From: Verrucomicrobiota bacterium
Lineage (GTDB): Bacteria > Verrucomicrobiota > Verrucomicrobiia > Verrucomicrobiales > Verrucomicrobiaceae
Assembly: GCA_025360015.1 (NCBI GenBank)
Contig: JANYCZ010000068.1
Span: 124,001 to 188,000, forward strand
DNA: 64,000 nt
Direction: 5' to 3'
Numbering within the stretch: the first letter of the stretch is position 1; each line of letters begins with the position of its first letter. A program made the position numbers and the translations under genes. The notes under the pieces are model-generated. The model was not told where the DNA came from. It worked only from the letters and a program-made list of their open reading frames with translations, and ran no database searches. Positions 20,101-27,916 of this stretch are shown piece after piece.

Positions 20101-20295
20101 CGTGGAAACGGTCTCGGCCAGCGTGCGCGCATCCGCGCCGGGATACATCGCTGAAACCACCACGGTGGGTGGAATGACCTCAGGGTACTGCGCAATGGGC
20201 AGCGACACGTAGGCGAGGGCGCCCAGCATCGTGATGACGATGCTCAGCACAGCCGCAAAAATGGGCCGGTTCACAAAAAAGCGGGCGAAATTCAT
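17116..20295 (-). CDS. RND multidrug efflux transporter, HAE1/AcrB type
   Basis: The 1059-residue inner-membrane pump has the twelve-helix, two-large-loop RND layout. It keeps the proton-relay aspartates in GIVVDDAIVVVENVERN (helix 4) and the partner lysine in GLAAKNAILIVEFAKQ (helix 10). The N-terminus NFARFFVNRPIFAAVL is characteristic of AcrB/MexB-like HAE1 exporters of hydrophobic drugs. It sits between its adaptor (6 bp upstream) and its outer-membrane channel (14 bp overlap), forming a complete tripartite operon on the minus strand. Confidence 0.96.
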   Translation of the reverse strand: MNFARFFVNRPIFAAVLSIVITMLGALAYVSLPIAQYPEVIPPTVVVSAMYPGADARTLAETVSTPLEQEINGIENMLYVSSSSTSDGRVQITVTFRLNTDLDEAQVLVQNRVNTAISRLPEEVRRLGVNVNKRSPDLTLSAQFYSPDGSRDVSYLSNYCILQIQNELARLPGVAEASSLGGMDYSMRVWLDPEKIAGLGLTAGDIVRAIREQNVQVAAGSLGQPPAPSGSDFQYTLTAPGRLKKAEEFGDIVLKTGKQGDVVRLANVARIELGSRDYSSRTYMDGYNAVSLRVFQLPGSNAIATADAVYKRLAELKLRFPPGVDYAINYDTTKFVRSSIKSVLHTLMEAILLVVLVVIIFLQSWRASVIPLLAVPVSLIGTLAVMQWMGFSLNNLSLFGLVLAIGIVVDDAIVVVENVERNIAKGLSPHDAAVQAMNEVSGAVIAVALVLCAVFVPTGFISGITGQFYRQFALTIAVSTVISAFNSLTLSPALCAILLQPHGAPPDRFSRLLNFLFGWFFRGFNRVFQFGSDFYAGMVGKLIRLSVLVLIGYGALIALAGKLFQDVPAGFIPSQDMGYAIVLVQLPDAAAFERTDAVVKKMDAMAREIPGIAHTFAISGYSSVLQANQPNVGAAFLIFDQFSKRDKPELKGEGLLAVIRQKFATIQEGRVLVLPPPPLRGLGNAGGFKIQVQDLNNAGLPALEAATQKLLAAAQQEPGLISLITGFRAKSPQFKLEINRAQAKTMGISLADLNEALQIYLGSVYVNDFNLFGRTYQVTAQAEAAFRRDPTDVSRIKIRNQAGDMVPLGALVKVIKTGGADRVQRYNLYYSADINGNTLPGVSSGQMIEKIERLARDNLPVGFSIEWTDLTYQQILAGDTLVYIFPLCVIFVFLVLSAQYESWSMPMAIILIVPMCLLSAIGGVWLRAQDNNIFTQIGLVVLVGLAAKNAILIVEFAKQLQDTGMDRVKAAVEACRLRLRPILMTSFAFILGVLPLVLAEGAGAEMRQALGTAVFFGMIGVTIFGLLFTPVFYVILRAFVERREQRRAAVPSPTLHEAH

Positions 20296-20301
20296 GATGT
20301 A

Positions 20302-21519
20302 TTACTTGGTGGGCACGGCTGTTGGCTGCATTTCCGTCAGGGTGGCCTTCACCTTGGCACCGTTGCGCACGCTCATGAGTCCGAGCACCACTACGTGATC
20401 TTCCGCCTTCAGGCCGTTGCGCACCACGCGCAGCCCCTCCAGCAGCGGCCCGAGTGTGACGGGGCGATAGACTGCCTTGTCCTCCGCATCGATCACCCAG
20501 ACGAAGCTGCTGCCCTGATCATCTCCCACGGCGGAATCACGAATGAGCACCCCATCGTATTCGCCACCGCCGGGAATGCGCACCTTGGCAAAGAAACCAG
20601 GCGCCATCAGACGGTCGGCATTCGGAAACACGGCGCGGGCGCGGATAGTGCCGGTGGCGGGATTGATCTGGTTGTCCACGAAATCGACTTCGCCATGATG
20701 CGGCCAGGTCCCTTCATTGATGAGCTCCATCTCGGCAGGAATGCGCTCAAACATCGCGCTCACTCGCTCGCCGCTCTTGTGCATCTCGCGGTATTTCAGC
20801 ACGGACCGCTCATCGGCTTCAATCTCGCAGTAAATGGGATCCAGTTCCACCACCGTGGTCAGCAGGGTGGTGTTCTGATTGCCGCCGCTGACAAGGTTTC
20901 CCTCCGTCACACGTGCATCGCTGATGCGTCCGGCGATGGGCGCGCGAATCTCGGTGAATTCGAGATCCAGCTTGGCGGCGCGCAGGGCCGCCTCCGCACC
21001 ACGCACCCCGGCTTGTTCTCCCGTGGCGCTTTTCAGGCGGCGTTCCGCTTCTTCCACCGAGATCGCCTGCCCCTGGCGCAGGGCCGTGGCGTTCTTGGCT
21101 TCCACGCCGGCGAGTTCGGACACCGTTTTCGCCTGGGCCAGCATGGCCTCGGCGCGTTCGACGATGGCTTCATAAGGGCGTGGATCAATGGTGAACAGCA
21201 GATCTCCTGCCTTCACCTCGGTGCCTTCTTTGAAGCTGACCTTGGTGATGTAGCCGGAGACGCGTGAATGAATCTCGACACGTTTGCGCGATGTCAGGCG
21301 GCCGGTGAATTCATCCCAGTCCTTGAGCCTTTTAGCGATGGGTTTGGCAACCGTGACTTCAGGCGTGGGAGCTTGGGGCACACCGCCAGGACCTGCGGCA
21401 CCGCGTTTGCAGGAGGCCAGGCAGCTCAGCATGAGCAGGCCTGCCATGGCATTCCGCCAGGGTGACATGAGAAAAATGGGAGAAAGCGGGAGGCGTTGCA
21501 TGGACAGAGTTACGAACAT
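20302..21519 (-). CDS. RND periplasmic adaptor (membrane fusion protein), lipoprotein
   Basis: The 405-residue protein has a lipobox (LASC, C37) after a hydrophobic signal, a barrel-sandwich/biotinyl-lipoyl-like domain (VEIHSRVSGYITKVSFKEG), a helical hairpin (about 110-200) and a beta-barrel region. It bridges pump and outer-membrane channel. The first ATG has a weak TAGGTG ribosome site at suitable spacing; a later ATG at 21468 would give a shorter lipoprotein signal. It is the promoter-proximal gene of the efflux operon and is divergent from a LysR regulator 51 bp away. Confidence 0.93.
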   Translation of the reverse strand: MFVTLSMQRLPLSPIFLMSPWRNAMAGLLMLSCLASCKRGAAGPGGVPQAPTPEVTVAKPIAKRLKDWDEFTGRLTSRKRVEIHSRVSGYITKVSFKEGTEVKAGDLLFTIDPRPYEAIVERAEAMLAQAKTVSELAGVEAKNATALRQGQAISVEEAERRLKSATGEQAGVRGAEAALRAAKLDLEFTEIRAPIAGRISDARVTEGNLVSGGNQNTTLLTTVVELDPIYCEIEADERSVLKYREMHKSGERVSAMFERIPAEMELINEGTWPHHGEVDFVDNQINPATGTIRARAVFPNADRLMAPGFFAKVRIPGGGEYDGVLIRDSAVGDDQGSSFVWVIDAEDKAVYRPVTLGPLLEGLRVVRNGLKAEDHVVVLGLMSVRNGAKVKATLTEMQPTAVPTK

Positions 21520-21539
21520 GAATGCACCTAAAACAGTGC

Positions 21540-21559
21540 ATAATCGACATATCGGTTAT
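21540..21559. promoter_or_regulatory. Candidate LysR operator in the divergent efflux/LysR promoter
   Basis: ATAATCGA-CATA-TCGGTTAT is an imperfect inverted repeat (7 of 8 positions) in the 51-bp gap between the adaptor gene and the LysR gene. LysR regulators usually bind T-N11-A palindromes in such divergent gaps, which fits auto-repression and control of the pump. The function is inferred from position and symmetry only. Confidence 0.45.
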
Positions 21560-21570
21560 ACCATTCCTGC

Positions 21571-22500
21571 ATGACCCCTTTCAACGACCTCCAGCATGTG
21601 CGGGAATTTGTGCAGGTTGCTGACTCTGGAAACATTTCTCGCGCCGCCAAAGTGCTCGGCATGGCGCAGCCCACGCTCAGCCGGCACCTTGCCGCTCTGG
21701 AGGCGCAGGTGGGCACCCCGCTCCTCCGCCGGGACACCCACTCCATGAGCCTGACGGATGCGGGCCTCATCGTCCTTTCGGACGCTCGCGAGCTGCTCAC
21801 CTTGGCAGACCGCATGGGCGGCCGTCTGCGCGCGGAGCGCCGTTCTCTGCGTGGGCATCTGCGCATGGTTTCCGTGGTCGATGTCGGCCAGTGGATCGTC
21901 TCCCGTGTGCTTTCACGGTTTCAAAAACTCCATCCTGGCATCACCTCCGAGCTGCACCTCTTCAACCGCGCGACGAAATTCATCAAAGAGGGCTTCGACT
22001 GCGGCATCACGGTGGGCGCAGCCACGGACCGTCGGGTCACCATCCGCAAGATCGCCGAGCTCAAGCGGCGGCTCGTTGTCGCGCCGTCTTTGCTGAAACA
22101 CCATGCTTTGCCCGCGCGTCCGGAGGACCTGAAAAGTCTGCCCTGGCTGGGAATTTTACAGCCGCATTTCTACTCTCGTGACCGGGTCGATCTGGAGCGG
22201 GCGAAGCAGATCAAAAAACTCAAGCTCTCGCCGGCCATGCTGCTGGATACGGTCACCGCCTTGCGTGAGGCTGCCATCGAGGGGGCTGGATTCACCATCC
22301 TGCCGGAGTGGATGGCGGCGCGTGACATCACGGCTGGCAGGCTCGTACAGCTGCTGCCAGACTGGCACCTGGCCCCCCTGGAGCTTCAGATCGCCCACGC
22401 TTCGCACGAGCACCTGCCCCAGCGGGTGAAAAGCCTGATCGAATACCTTGAACAGGAGCTCCCCGTTGAAATTCACAAGCTGGACCTCAATGAGCGGTAG
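21571..22500 (+). CDS. LysR-family transcriptional regulator
   Basis: The 309-residue protein has an N-terminal winged helix-turn-helix (DSGNISRAAKVLGMAQPTLS, about 14-33) and a C-terminal substrate-binding domain (about 90-295). It is transcribed divergently from the RND efflux operon, the normal arrangement for a pathway-specific LysR, so it probably controls the pump (inference). The effector is unknown. Confidence 0.93.
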   Translation: MTPFNDLQHVREFVQVADSGNISRAAKVLGMAQPTLSRHLAALEAQVGTPLLRRDTHSMSLTDAGLIVLSDARELLTLADRMGGRLRAERRSLRGHLRMVSVVDVGQWIVSRVLSRFQKLHPGITSELHLFNRATKFIKEGFDCGITVGAATDRRVTIRKIAELKRRLVVAPSLLKHHALPARPEDLKSLPWLGILQPHFYSRDRVDLERAKQIKKLKLSPAMLLDTVTALREAAIEGAGFTILPEWMAARDITAGRLVQLLPDWHLAPLELQIAHASHEHLPQRVKSLIEYLEQELPVEIHKLDLNER

Positions 22501-22623
22501 CCTTTATGCCCTCTCTTTGGAGACAGTCCCGCAAAAAATTCCATGCGCAACGAGCACGCTCTGTGCTAGGAATCCGGCCCCATGCCGCCTTGCGGCCCCG
22601 TTGACCCCCATTAAAAAAACACC

Positions 22624-23838
22624 ATGCCCAAGCAGACCATTCGTGACCTCGACCTCGCCGGAAAACGCGTCTTTGTGCGCGTCGATTTCAACGTGCCTCT
22701 CGATGAGAAAGACGGCCAGATGGTCATCACCGACGACACCCGCATTCAGGAGACTCTGCCCACGATCAAGTTCCTGATCGAAAAAGGTGCCAAAATCATC
22801 CTCGCCAGCCACCTGGGCCGCCCGAAAGGCAAGCCTGATCCCAAGCAGAGCCTCGCTCCCGTGGCTCCGGCTCTCAGTGCCTTGCTCGGCAAGCCGGTCG
22901 CTTTCGCCAGTGACTGCGTCGGCGAAGAAACGAAGGCCAAGGCGCTTGCCCTCGGCAATGGCGATGTGCTCCTCCTCGAAAACACCCGTTTCCACGCCGG
23001 TGAAGAAAAGAATGACCCTGAGCTGGCCAAAGGCATGGCCGATCTCGCCGAGATCTTCGTGAACGACGCTTTCGGCTCCGCCCATCGCGCGCACAGCTCC
23101 ACAGCCGGCATTGCCGATTATCTGCCTGCCGTCTCCGGCCTTCTCATGGAGAAAGAGCTGACCTGGCTGCACGACGAACTCGAAAACCCGGAGCGCCCCT
23201 TCGTGGTGATCCTCGGCGGTGCCAAGGTGAACGACAAGATCGGCGTCATCAATCGCCTGCTCGAAAAGGCCGACACCATCATCATCGGCGGCGGCATGGC
23301 CTACACCTTCATGAAGCTCGTCAATGGCATCTCCATCGGCAAGAGCCTCTACAAGCCCGAGTGGGAGCTGATCGCACAGGCGGCGCTCGACAAGGCCAAG
23401 GAACGAGGCGTGAAGATCCTCATCCCCGTGGACTCTTTGATCACTGACGCCTTCGACTTCGACGCCAAGAAACTCGGCCACACCAAGTACACTTCCGCCG
23501 GCGAAAGCATCCCAGACGGCTGGGAAGGCGTCGATATCGGCCCTGAATCCGTGAAGCTCTTCTCCGAAGAAATTTCCAAAGCCAAAACCGTGATCTGGAA
23601 CGGCCCCATGGGTGTGTTTGAGATCAAGGAAAGCTCCAAAGGCACCTTCGATGTGGCCGAAGCCCTCGCCGCCAATTCCAGCGCCAAGACTATCATCGGC
23701 GGCGGCGACAGCGTGAAGGCCGTCAAGAAAGCCAAGCTCAGCGACAAAATGACCTTCATCTCCACCGGCGGCGGTGCCTCCCTCGAACTCCTCGAAGGCA
23801 AAGTCCTCCCCGGCGTCGCCTGCCTCAAGGATAAGTAA
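22624..23838 (+). CDS. pgk: Phosphoglycerate kinase
   Basis: The 404-residue length is standard. Visible motifs are [11 protein letters not shown] (substrate-binding N-domain), [32 protein letters not shown] and the nucleotide-binding [12 protein letters not shown] near the C-terminus. The enzyme transfers phosphate from 1,3-bisphosphoglycerate to ADP in glycolysis. tpiA follows after 43 bp on the same strand, so the two form a glycolytic operon. Confidence 0.98.
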   Translation: MPKQTIRDLDLAGKRVFVRVDFNVPLDEKDGQMVITDDTRIQETLPTIKFLIEKGAKIILASHLGRPKGKPDPKQSLAPVAPALSALLGKPVAFASDCVGEETKAKALALGNGDVLLLENTRFHAGEEKNDPELAKGMADLAEIFVNDAFGSAHRAHSSTAGIADYLPAVSGLLMEKELTWLHDELENPERPFVVILGGAKVNDKIGVINRLLEKADTIIIGGGMAYTFMKLVNGISIGKSLYKPEWELIAQAALDKAKERGVKILIPVDSLITDAFDFDAKKLGHTKYTSAGESIPDGWEGVDIGPESVKLFSEEISKAKTVIWNGPMGVFEIKESSKGTFDVAEALAANSSAKTIIGGGDSVKAVKKAKLSDKMTFISTGGGASLELLEGKVLPGVACLKDK

Positions 23839-23881
23839 TTCGAACCGCCAACAATCGTAAACTCCCCCCTCTACCCCTACT

Positions 23882-24688
23882 ATGGCCCCCCCTCCCTTCC
23901 GCAAACCCATCATCGCCGCCAACTGGAAAATGCACATGACACCGCAGGAGACGGATGACTTCCTCCGTGCCTTCGCCCGTCTCGTGCCTGACAAGGTTTC
24001 CGTGCAGATCGTCGTGGCTCCGCCCTTCGTCAGCCTGGCCAAGGCCCAGGACGTGCTCGTCAATGCCCGCGAGCAGAGCGTGGAACTGGCCGCCCAAAAC
24101 ATGAGCGCCCAGCCAGCCGGCGCCTTCACCGGCGAGATCAGCGCCCGCATGATCAAGGAATGCGGCTGCAAGCACGTCATCCTCGGCCACAGCGAGCGCC
24201 GCAGCCTTTACGGCGAAACCAGCGCCATCGTGAACGCCAAGGTTCTCGCCGCACTCGAAGCCCGCATCCACCCCATCCTCTGCATCGGCGAAACCCTCGC
24301 TGAGCGTGACAACGGGCAGATTGAGCAAGTGCTGGGCAGCCAGCTTCGTGAGTCGCTGGCCGAAGTGGGTCCGCGTCGCATCACCGACTGCGTCATCGCC
24401 TACGAGCCCGTCTGGGCCATCGGCACCGGTCGCACCGCCAGCCCCGAGCAGGCGCAGGAAGCCCATGCCTACACACGTCAGGTGCTCGGCGAACTCTTTG
24501 GTGACGACGTCGCTGCCAAGATCCGCATCCAGTACGGCGGCAGTGTGAAGCCTGGCAACATGGCCGAGCTCATCAGTCAGAAGGACGTGGACGGTGCCCT
24601 CGTCGGCGGAGCCAGCATGGAGCCCCAGAGCTTCTGGGACATCTGCCGCGCCGCCATCGACTACGCGAACGCCAACGCCTCAAGCTAG
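23882..24688 (+). CDS. tpiA: Triosephosphate isomerase
   Basis: The 268-residue protein carries all catalytic motifs: AANWKM (lysine), GHSERR (histidine electrophile), YEPVWAIGTG (glutamate base, loop 6) and YGGSVKPGN with the phosphate-binding GALVGGAS. It interconverts dihydroxyacetone phosphate and glyceraldehyde 3-phosphate. It follows pgk and is ended by a strong hairpin shared with the convergent gene. Confidence 0.98.
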   Translation: MAPPPFRKPIIAANWKMHMTPQETDDFLRAFARLVPDKVSVQIVVAPPFVSLAKAQDVLVNAREQSVELAAQNMSAQPAGAFTGEISARMIKECGCKHVILGHSERRSLYGETSAIVNAKVLAALEARIHPILCIGETLAERDNGQIEQVLGSQLRESLAEVGPRRITDCVIAYEPVWAIGTGRTASPEQAQEAHAYTRQVLGELFGDDVAAKIRIQYGGSVKPGNMAELISQKDVDGALVGGASMEPQSFWDICRAAIDYANANASS

Positions 24689-24703
24689 GCTTGTCAGCTT
24701 TCA

Positions 24704-24733
24704 CCGCATTTGCCCGTTCATGGGCAAATGCGG
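24704..24733. terminator. Perfect 12-bp hairpin between convergent genes
   Basis: CCGCATTTGCCC pairs perfectly with GGGCAAATGCGG around a 6-nt loop (GTTCAT). It lies between the tpiA stop and the end of the convergent methyltransferase gene. There is no U-tract on either side, so it is a likely transcript-end stabiliser or a non-canonical bidirectional terminator. Confidence 0.6.
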
Positions 24734-24741
24734 CAGAAAAT

Positions 24742-25323
24742 TTAAGCCGCAGTGAGCTGCATCACGCGCAGGCACTCCCGGCCTTCCCGGCCCGGATACG
24801 CCGCCGCAGGCACGTGGCTTGCCACCACCTGAAAACGCTCCGCGAACAAGGCGGTAAGGTCATCCATCGAAATGCCAAACGGCGGTCCGCTTTCTCCAGG
24901 GTCCATCTCAGGATTGATGTAAAACACGCCCACCATCAGTCCGCCCGGCTTTAACAAGCTCGCCACCGCATCCCGATACTTCGTGCGCCATTCCGGCGGC
25001 AGCGCGCACAGGCAGGTATGCTCCACGATGGCATCATATTGGCCCTCAAACTCAAACAAGTTCGCGCACACAAAGCGCTCCGCCAGTTGCGGGTGCTGCT
25101 CCTGCGCTCGCGCCACGGCTGTCGGCGCAATGTCGAGCCCATACGCATCGATCCCGCGAGACACCAGATACGCCACATCGTGGCCCAGCCCACATCCAGG
25201 CACGAGGACCCGTCCTGAAAGGGTATTGTCGGCCAGCCACTCCACCAGCGGCGGTGACGGCAGGCCTTTGTCCCATGGTGTAAAGTTCTCCTGATAAGCC
25301 TGATTCCAGTCGGTAATGGTCAC
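24742..25323 (-). CDS. TPMT-type class I SAM methyltransferase, GTG start
   Basis: The 193-residue protein matches the thiopurine-methyltransferase-like group: WDKGLPSPPLVEWLA at the N-terminus, the SAM loop VLVPGCGLGHDVAYL and the acidic GLDIAPTAVARA. The natural substrate of bacterial members is uncertain (thiols, halides, selenium or tellurium compounds have been described). The GTG start overlaps the last base of the upstream stop codon, so it is tightly coupled to the secreted DUF1579-like protein. Confidence 0.87.
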   Translation of the reverse strand: MTITDWNQAYQENFTPWDKGLPSPPLVEWLADNTLSGRVLVPGCGLGHDVAYLVSRGIDAYGLDIAPTAVARAQEQHPQLAERFVCANLFEFEGQYDAIVEHTCLCALPPEWRTKYRDAVASLLKPGGLMVGVFYINPEMDPGESGPPFGISMDDLTALFAERFQVVASHVPAAAYPGREGRECLRVMQLTAA

Positions 25324-25844
25324 TATGGTTGTTTCTCTTTCTGGTGTTTGATCACGCCTTGCAGCGTCGTCAGTCCGCTGTCTCCAGTGAAGGTGACACT
25401 GCTTTCCATGACGTCTTTGGCATCGCTCGCGAATGCTTCCGTGATGGTGATGCCGCTCTGCCCGCTGCCGGTGATGGCCTTGAGTTCAAACGTGAGATTG
25501 ACCTCGGACACATGCCCCTCAAACCGGATCGTCTGCGAGCCTTCCGCCCCTGACAGGATGGCCTCGTAGCTGTCCGCTCCTTCGTTGTAAGTGATCGTCC
25601 ATTGAAACGGCTGCGTGTCGCCATTGATCGTGCGCGTGCCTTTGACCACAAAGGAATTGTCCCCTTCCGCAGCGCCGCTCCACTCTTCCTTGATGTCGAG
25701 GACGTTGTTCTCCCCCTTCAGTTCGCCCGCAGCCTTCCATTTGCCGACGTAATGTTTGAAGACCGGACTCATGCCAAGATCCTTGGCCGAAACATTGGCA
25801 GCAGCCAGCAGGCAGAGCGAAAGTGTGGCGAGCAGTGTCTTCAT
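25323..25844 (-). CDS. Secreted DUF1579-like (lipocalin-like) protein
   Basis: The 173-residue protein has a signal peptide (MKTLLATLSLCLLAAANVSA) followed by a beta-rich domain with alternating motifs such as HYVGKWKAAGELKG and QPFQWTITYNEGADSYEAIL, resembling DUF1579/lipocalin-like proteins. No catalytic residues can be named. It overlaps the upstream DUF1501 gene by 4 bp and the downstream methyltransferase by 1 bp, so the three are one transcript; its role is unknown. Confidence 0.72.
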   Translation of the reverse strand: MKTLLATLSLCLLAAANVSAKDLGMSPVFKHYVGKWKAAGELKGENNVLDIKEEWSGAAEGDNSFVVKGTRTINGDTQPFQWTITYNEGADSYEAILSGAEGSQTIRFEGHVSEVNLTFELKAITGSGQSGITITEAFASDAKDVMESSVTFTGDSGLTTLQGVIKHQKEKQP

Positions 25845-27238
25845 GCGATGATTTCCTGGATGACTTTGCCGTAACTGATGGGCACGGGACGGTTGACCAC
25901 ATCGCGCACTTCCGTATCGGGCTGAATGCCCAGCAGGTGATACATCGTCGCGGCCAGATCATCCGGCTTCACCGGTTTGTCAGCGGGGTGCTCGCCGTTT
26001 CGGTCGGACGCGCCATGCACATAGCCGCGCTTCACACCTCCTCCTGCCAGCAGCGCCGTGTAGCACTGCGGCCAGTGGTCGCGCGAGACGTTTTTGTTGA
26101 TCCTCGGCGTACGGCCAAACTCTCCCACCCACACCACCAGCGTTTCATCCAGCAGACCACGTTCATCGAGGTCGGTCAGAAATGTCGGCAGCGTCTGCTC
26201 GGTGATCGGCATGTGATACTTCTCGATGATCGGAAACATGCGCGTGTCATTGAAGCCATGCGTGTCCCATCCGCCCTCCGTGGTGCTCTGGCCGCCGATG
26301 CCCTGCGAGAAATTAACCGTCACAAATTTCACCCCCGCCTCCACCAGCCGCCGCGCCAGCAGCAGACTCTGCCCGTACGGCGAGCGCCCGTAGCCATCGC
26401 GTACTTTGTCCGGCTCCTTCGTGAGATCAAAGGCCGCGCGCAGCTTCTCGCTGTGCAGCATCGAAAGGGCCTTGTCATAGTAGCTCTCAATGCCGCGCGC
26501 CTCGGCGGAGTAATCAAGCAGCCGCGTTTGTGAATCGACCATTTTTTGCAGCTCACGCCGCGCATTCAGCCGCTCAAAGCTCACCCCATTGGGCAGGCTC
26601 AGCTCAGGCAGCGCAAATCCGGGCGCGCTCGGATCTCGCAGCACGATGAAAGGATCGTGCTCCTTGCCCAGAAAGCTAGCCCGTTGCCCCGGCGTTACCG
26701 ACCCATCGCTGATGATGTAGGGGAAAGTGGCCGCCGTCGGGATTTCTCCCGTGAGCGGCGCGATTCTGTCCACCACGGACGAGTAGGCAGGAAACAGATC
26801 CGGTGAATCCTTCAGCCGCTGGTCATCACTCGGCGGCGCGTGGCCGCTCAGCGCGTAGTAGCCCGCGCTGTTGTGATTTTTCATCGTGTGATGCACGGAT
26901 CGTACCAGCGTCACCTTGTCCATAACCTTCGCCGTCTTCGGCAGTTTCTCCGAGATCCAGATGCCATCGGCGTTTGATTTGATCGGCTTATGAAAACCAC
27001 GAATACCCTCAGGCGCATCCGGCTTCATGTCAAAGGTCTCCAGATGGCTCGGCCCGCCCCATTGGAAGCAGAAGATCACCGACTTGGCCCGCGCCACCAG
27101 CTTCTCAATGCCCTGAGTCTCCGCGCCACGCAGAAAGCGCGGCATCGTCAGCCCAAACATCCCCAATCCGCCAGCGGAGAGCAGTTGGCGGCGGCTGATG
27201 CGGGTGCAGGCACCGGCAGGATTGAAAGGAGGACCCAT
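25841..27238 (-). CDS. DUF1501 protein (alkaline-phosphatase/sulfatase-like fold), Tat exported
   Basis: The 465-residue protein has a twin-arginine signal (ISRRQLLSAGGLGMFGL, R16-R17) and DUF1501 hallmarks including CFQWGGPSHLETFDMKPDAP, VRSVHHTMKNHNSAGYYAL, GGWDTHGFN and WVGEFGRTP. DUF1501 is greatly expanded in Planctomycetes and Verrucomicrobia and belongs to the alkaline-phosphatase/sulfatase superfamily, but no member has a firm function. The usual DUF1549/DUF1553 cytochrome-like partner is absent; instead it leads an operon with a DUF1579-like protein. The start at 27238 gives the Tat signal; the longer open frame is antisense to the DUF1802 gene. Confidence 0.93.
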   Translation of the reverse strand: MGPPFNPAGACTRISRRQLLSAGGLGMFGLTMPRFLRGAETQGIEKLVARAKSVIFCFQWGGPSHLETFDMKPDAPEGIRGFHKPIKSNADGIWISEKLPKTAKVMDKVTLVRSVHHTMKNHNSAGYYALSGHAPPSDDQRLKDSPDLFPAYSSVVDRIAPLTGEIPTAATFPYIISDGSVTPGQRASFLGKEHDPFIVLRDPSAPGFALPELSLPNGVSFERLNARRELQKMVDSQTRLLDYSAEARGIESYYDKALSMLHSEKLRAAFDLTKEPDKVRDGYGRSPYGQSLLLARRLVEAGVKFVTVNFSQGIGGQSTTEGGWDTHGFNDTRMFPIIEKYHMPITEQTLPTFLTDLDERGLLDETLVVWVGEFGRTPRINKNVSRDHWPQCYTALLAGGGVKRGYVHGASDRNGEHPADKPVKPDDLAATMYHLLGIQPDTEVRDVVNRPVPISYGKVIQEIIA

Positions 27239-27325
27239 GCGTAGAATCAAACGTAGCACAGCATGCCGCACTTTCCGTGCTCTGCCAGCACTTGCGGGTG
27301 ACCGGGGCGCGATGTATCCGCAGGC

Positions 27326-27901
27326 ATGCCCAGCCTCACCACCCCCACCGGATTCAAAGAATGGTCCTTCGTCTGCGACGCCCTGGCGCAGGGCCGGCTC
27401 AGCCTCATCCTGCGCAAAGGCGGCATCCACGAAGGCCGCGGCGGCTTTGAGTGGAAGCACCGCGAGTTCTTCCTGTTCCCCACCTGGTTTCACACTCAGG
27501 CCGAAAAGCTGAACTGGGTGCCCGAAAACACCCAGCGCGACTTCCCGCCCGAAGACCAGCGCACCAGCGTCGATATCGACGGCTGCGCCACGCTGGAGCA
27601 GGTCTGGAAAGTCACGGAATGGGACAAGGTAGCCGCCCTGGCCCCGCTGCACATCTGGAATGAAGACATCGTGAAGGAGCGCTTTGTTTACGATGACGAA
27701 AGCTGCCTGCACGTCGCTCTCGTCCGCGCCTACACGCTGCCGCAGAACTGGCATTTCCCGTATGCCAAGAGCTACGGCGGCTGCCGCTCCTGGGTTACCC
27801 TGCCTGAAGAGGGCCTGCCCCTGGCTGCAGCTGCGACTCCCGCATTGTGTGACGAAGCCTTTGCCGATGTGTCAGCGAAGTTGAAAGCCATCTTGGGCTA
27901 G
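27326..27901 (+). CDS. DUF1802 family protein
   Basis: The 191-residue soluble protein matches DUF1802: FKEWSFVCDALAQGRLSLILRKGGIHEG near the start and the FEWKHREFFLFPTWFHT motif after it. The family is found in archaea, cyanobacteria and planctomycetes and has no known role. It is divergent from the DUF1501 gene and is followed 15 bp later by alanine racemase, so it may be cotranscribed with alr. Confidence 0.82.
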   Translation: MPSLTTPTGFKEWSFVCDALAQGRLSLILRKGGIHEGRGGFEWKHREFFLFPTWFHTQAEKLNWVPENTQRDFPPEDQRTSVDIDGCATLEQVWKVTEWDKVAALAPLHIWNEDIVKERFVYDDESCLHVALVRAYTLPQNWHFPYAKSYGGCRSWVTLPEEGLPLAAAATPALCDEAFADVSAKLKAILG

Positions 27902-27916
27902 CCGAGTGTTGCCCAC

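Noticed and set aside
22504..24180. 558-codon minus-strand open frame over pgk and tpiA
   Set aside because: Antisense to two glycolytic genes with all catalytic motifs; the translated text is low-complexity Gly/Ala/Asp/Val typical of a GC shadow.
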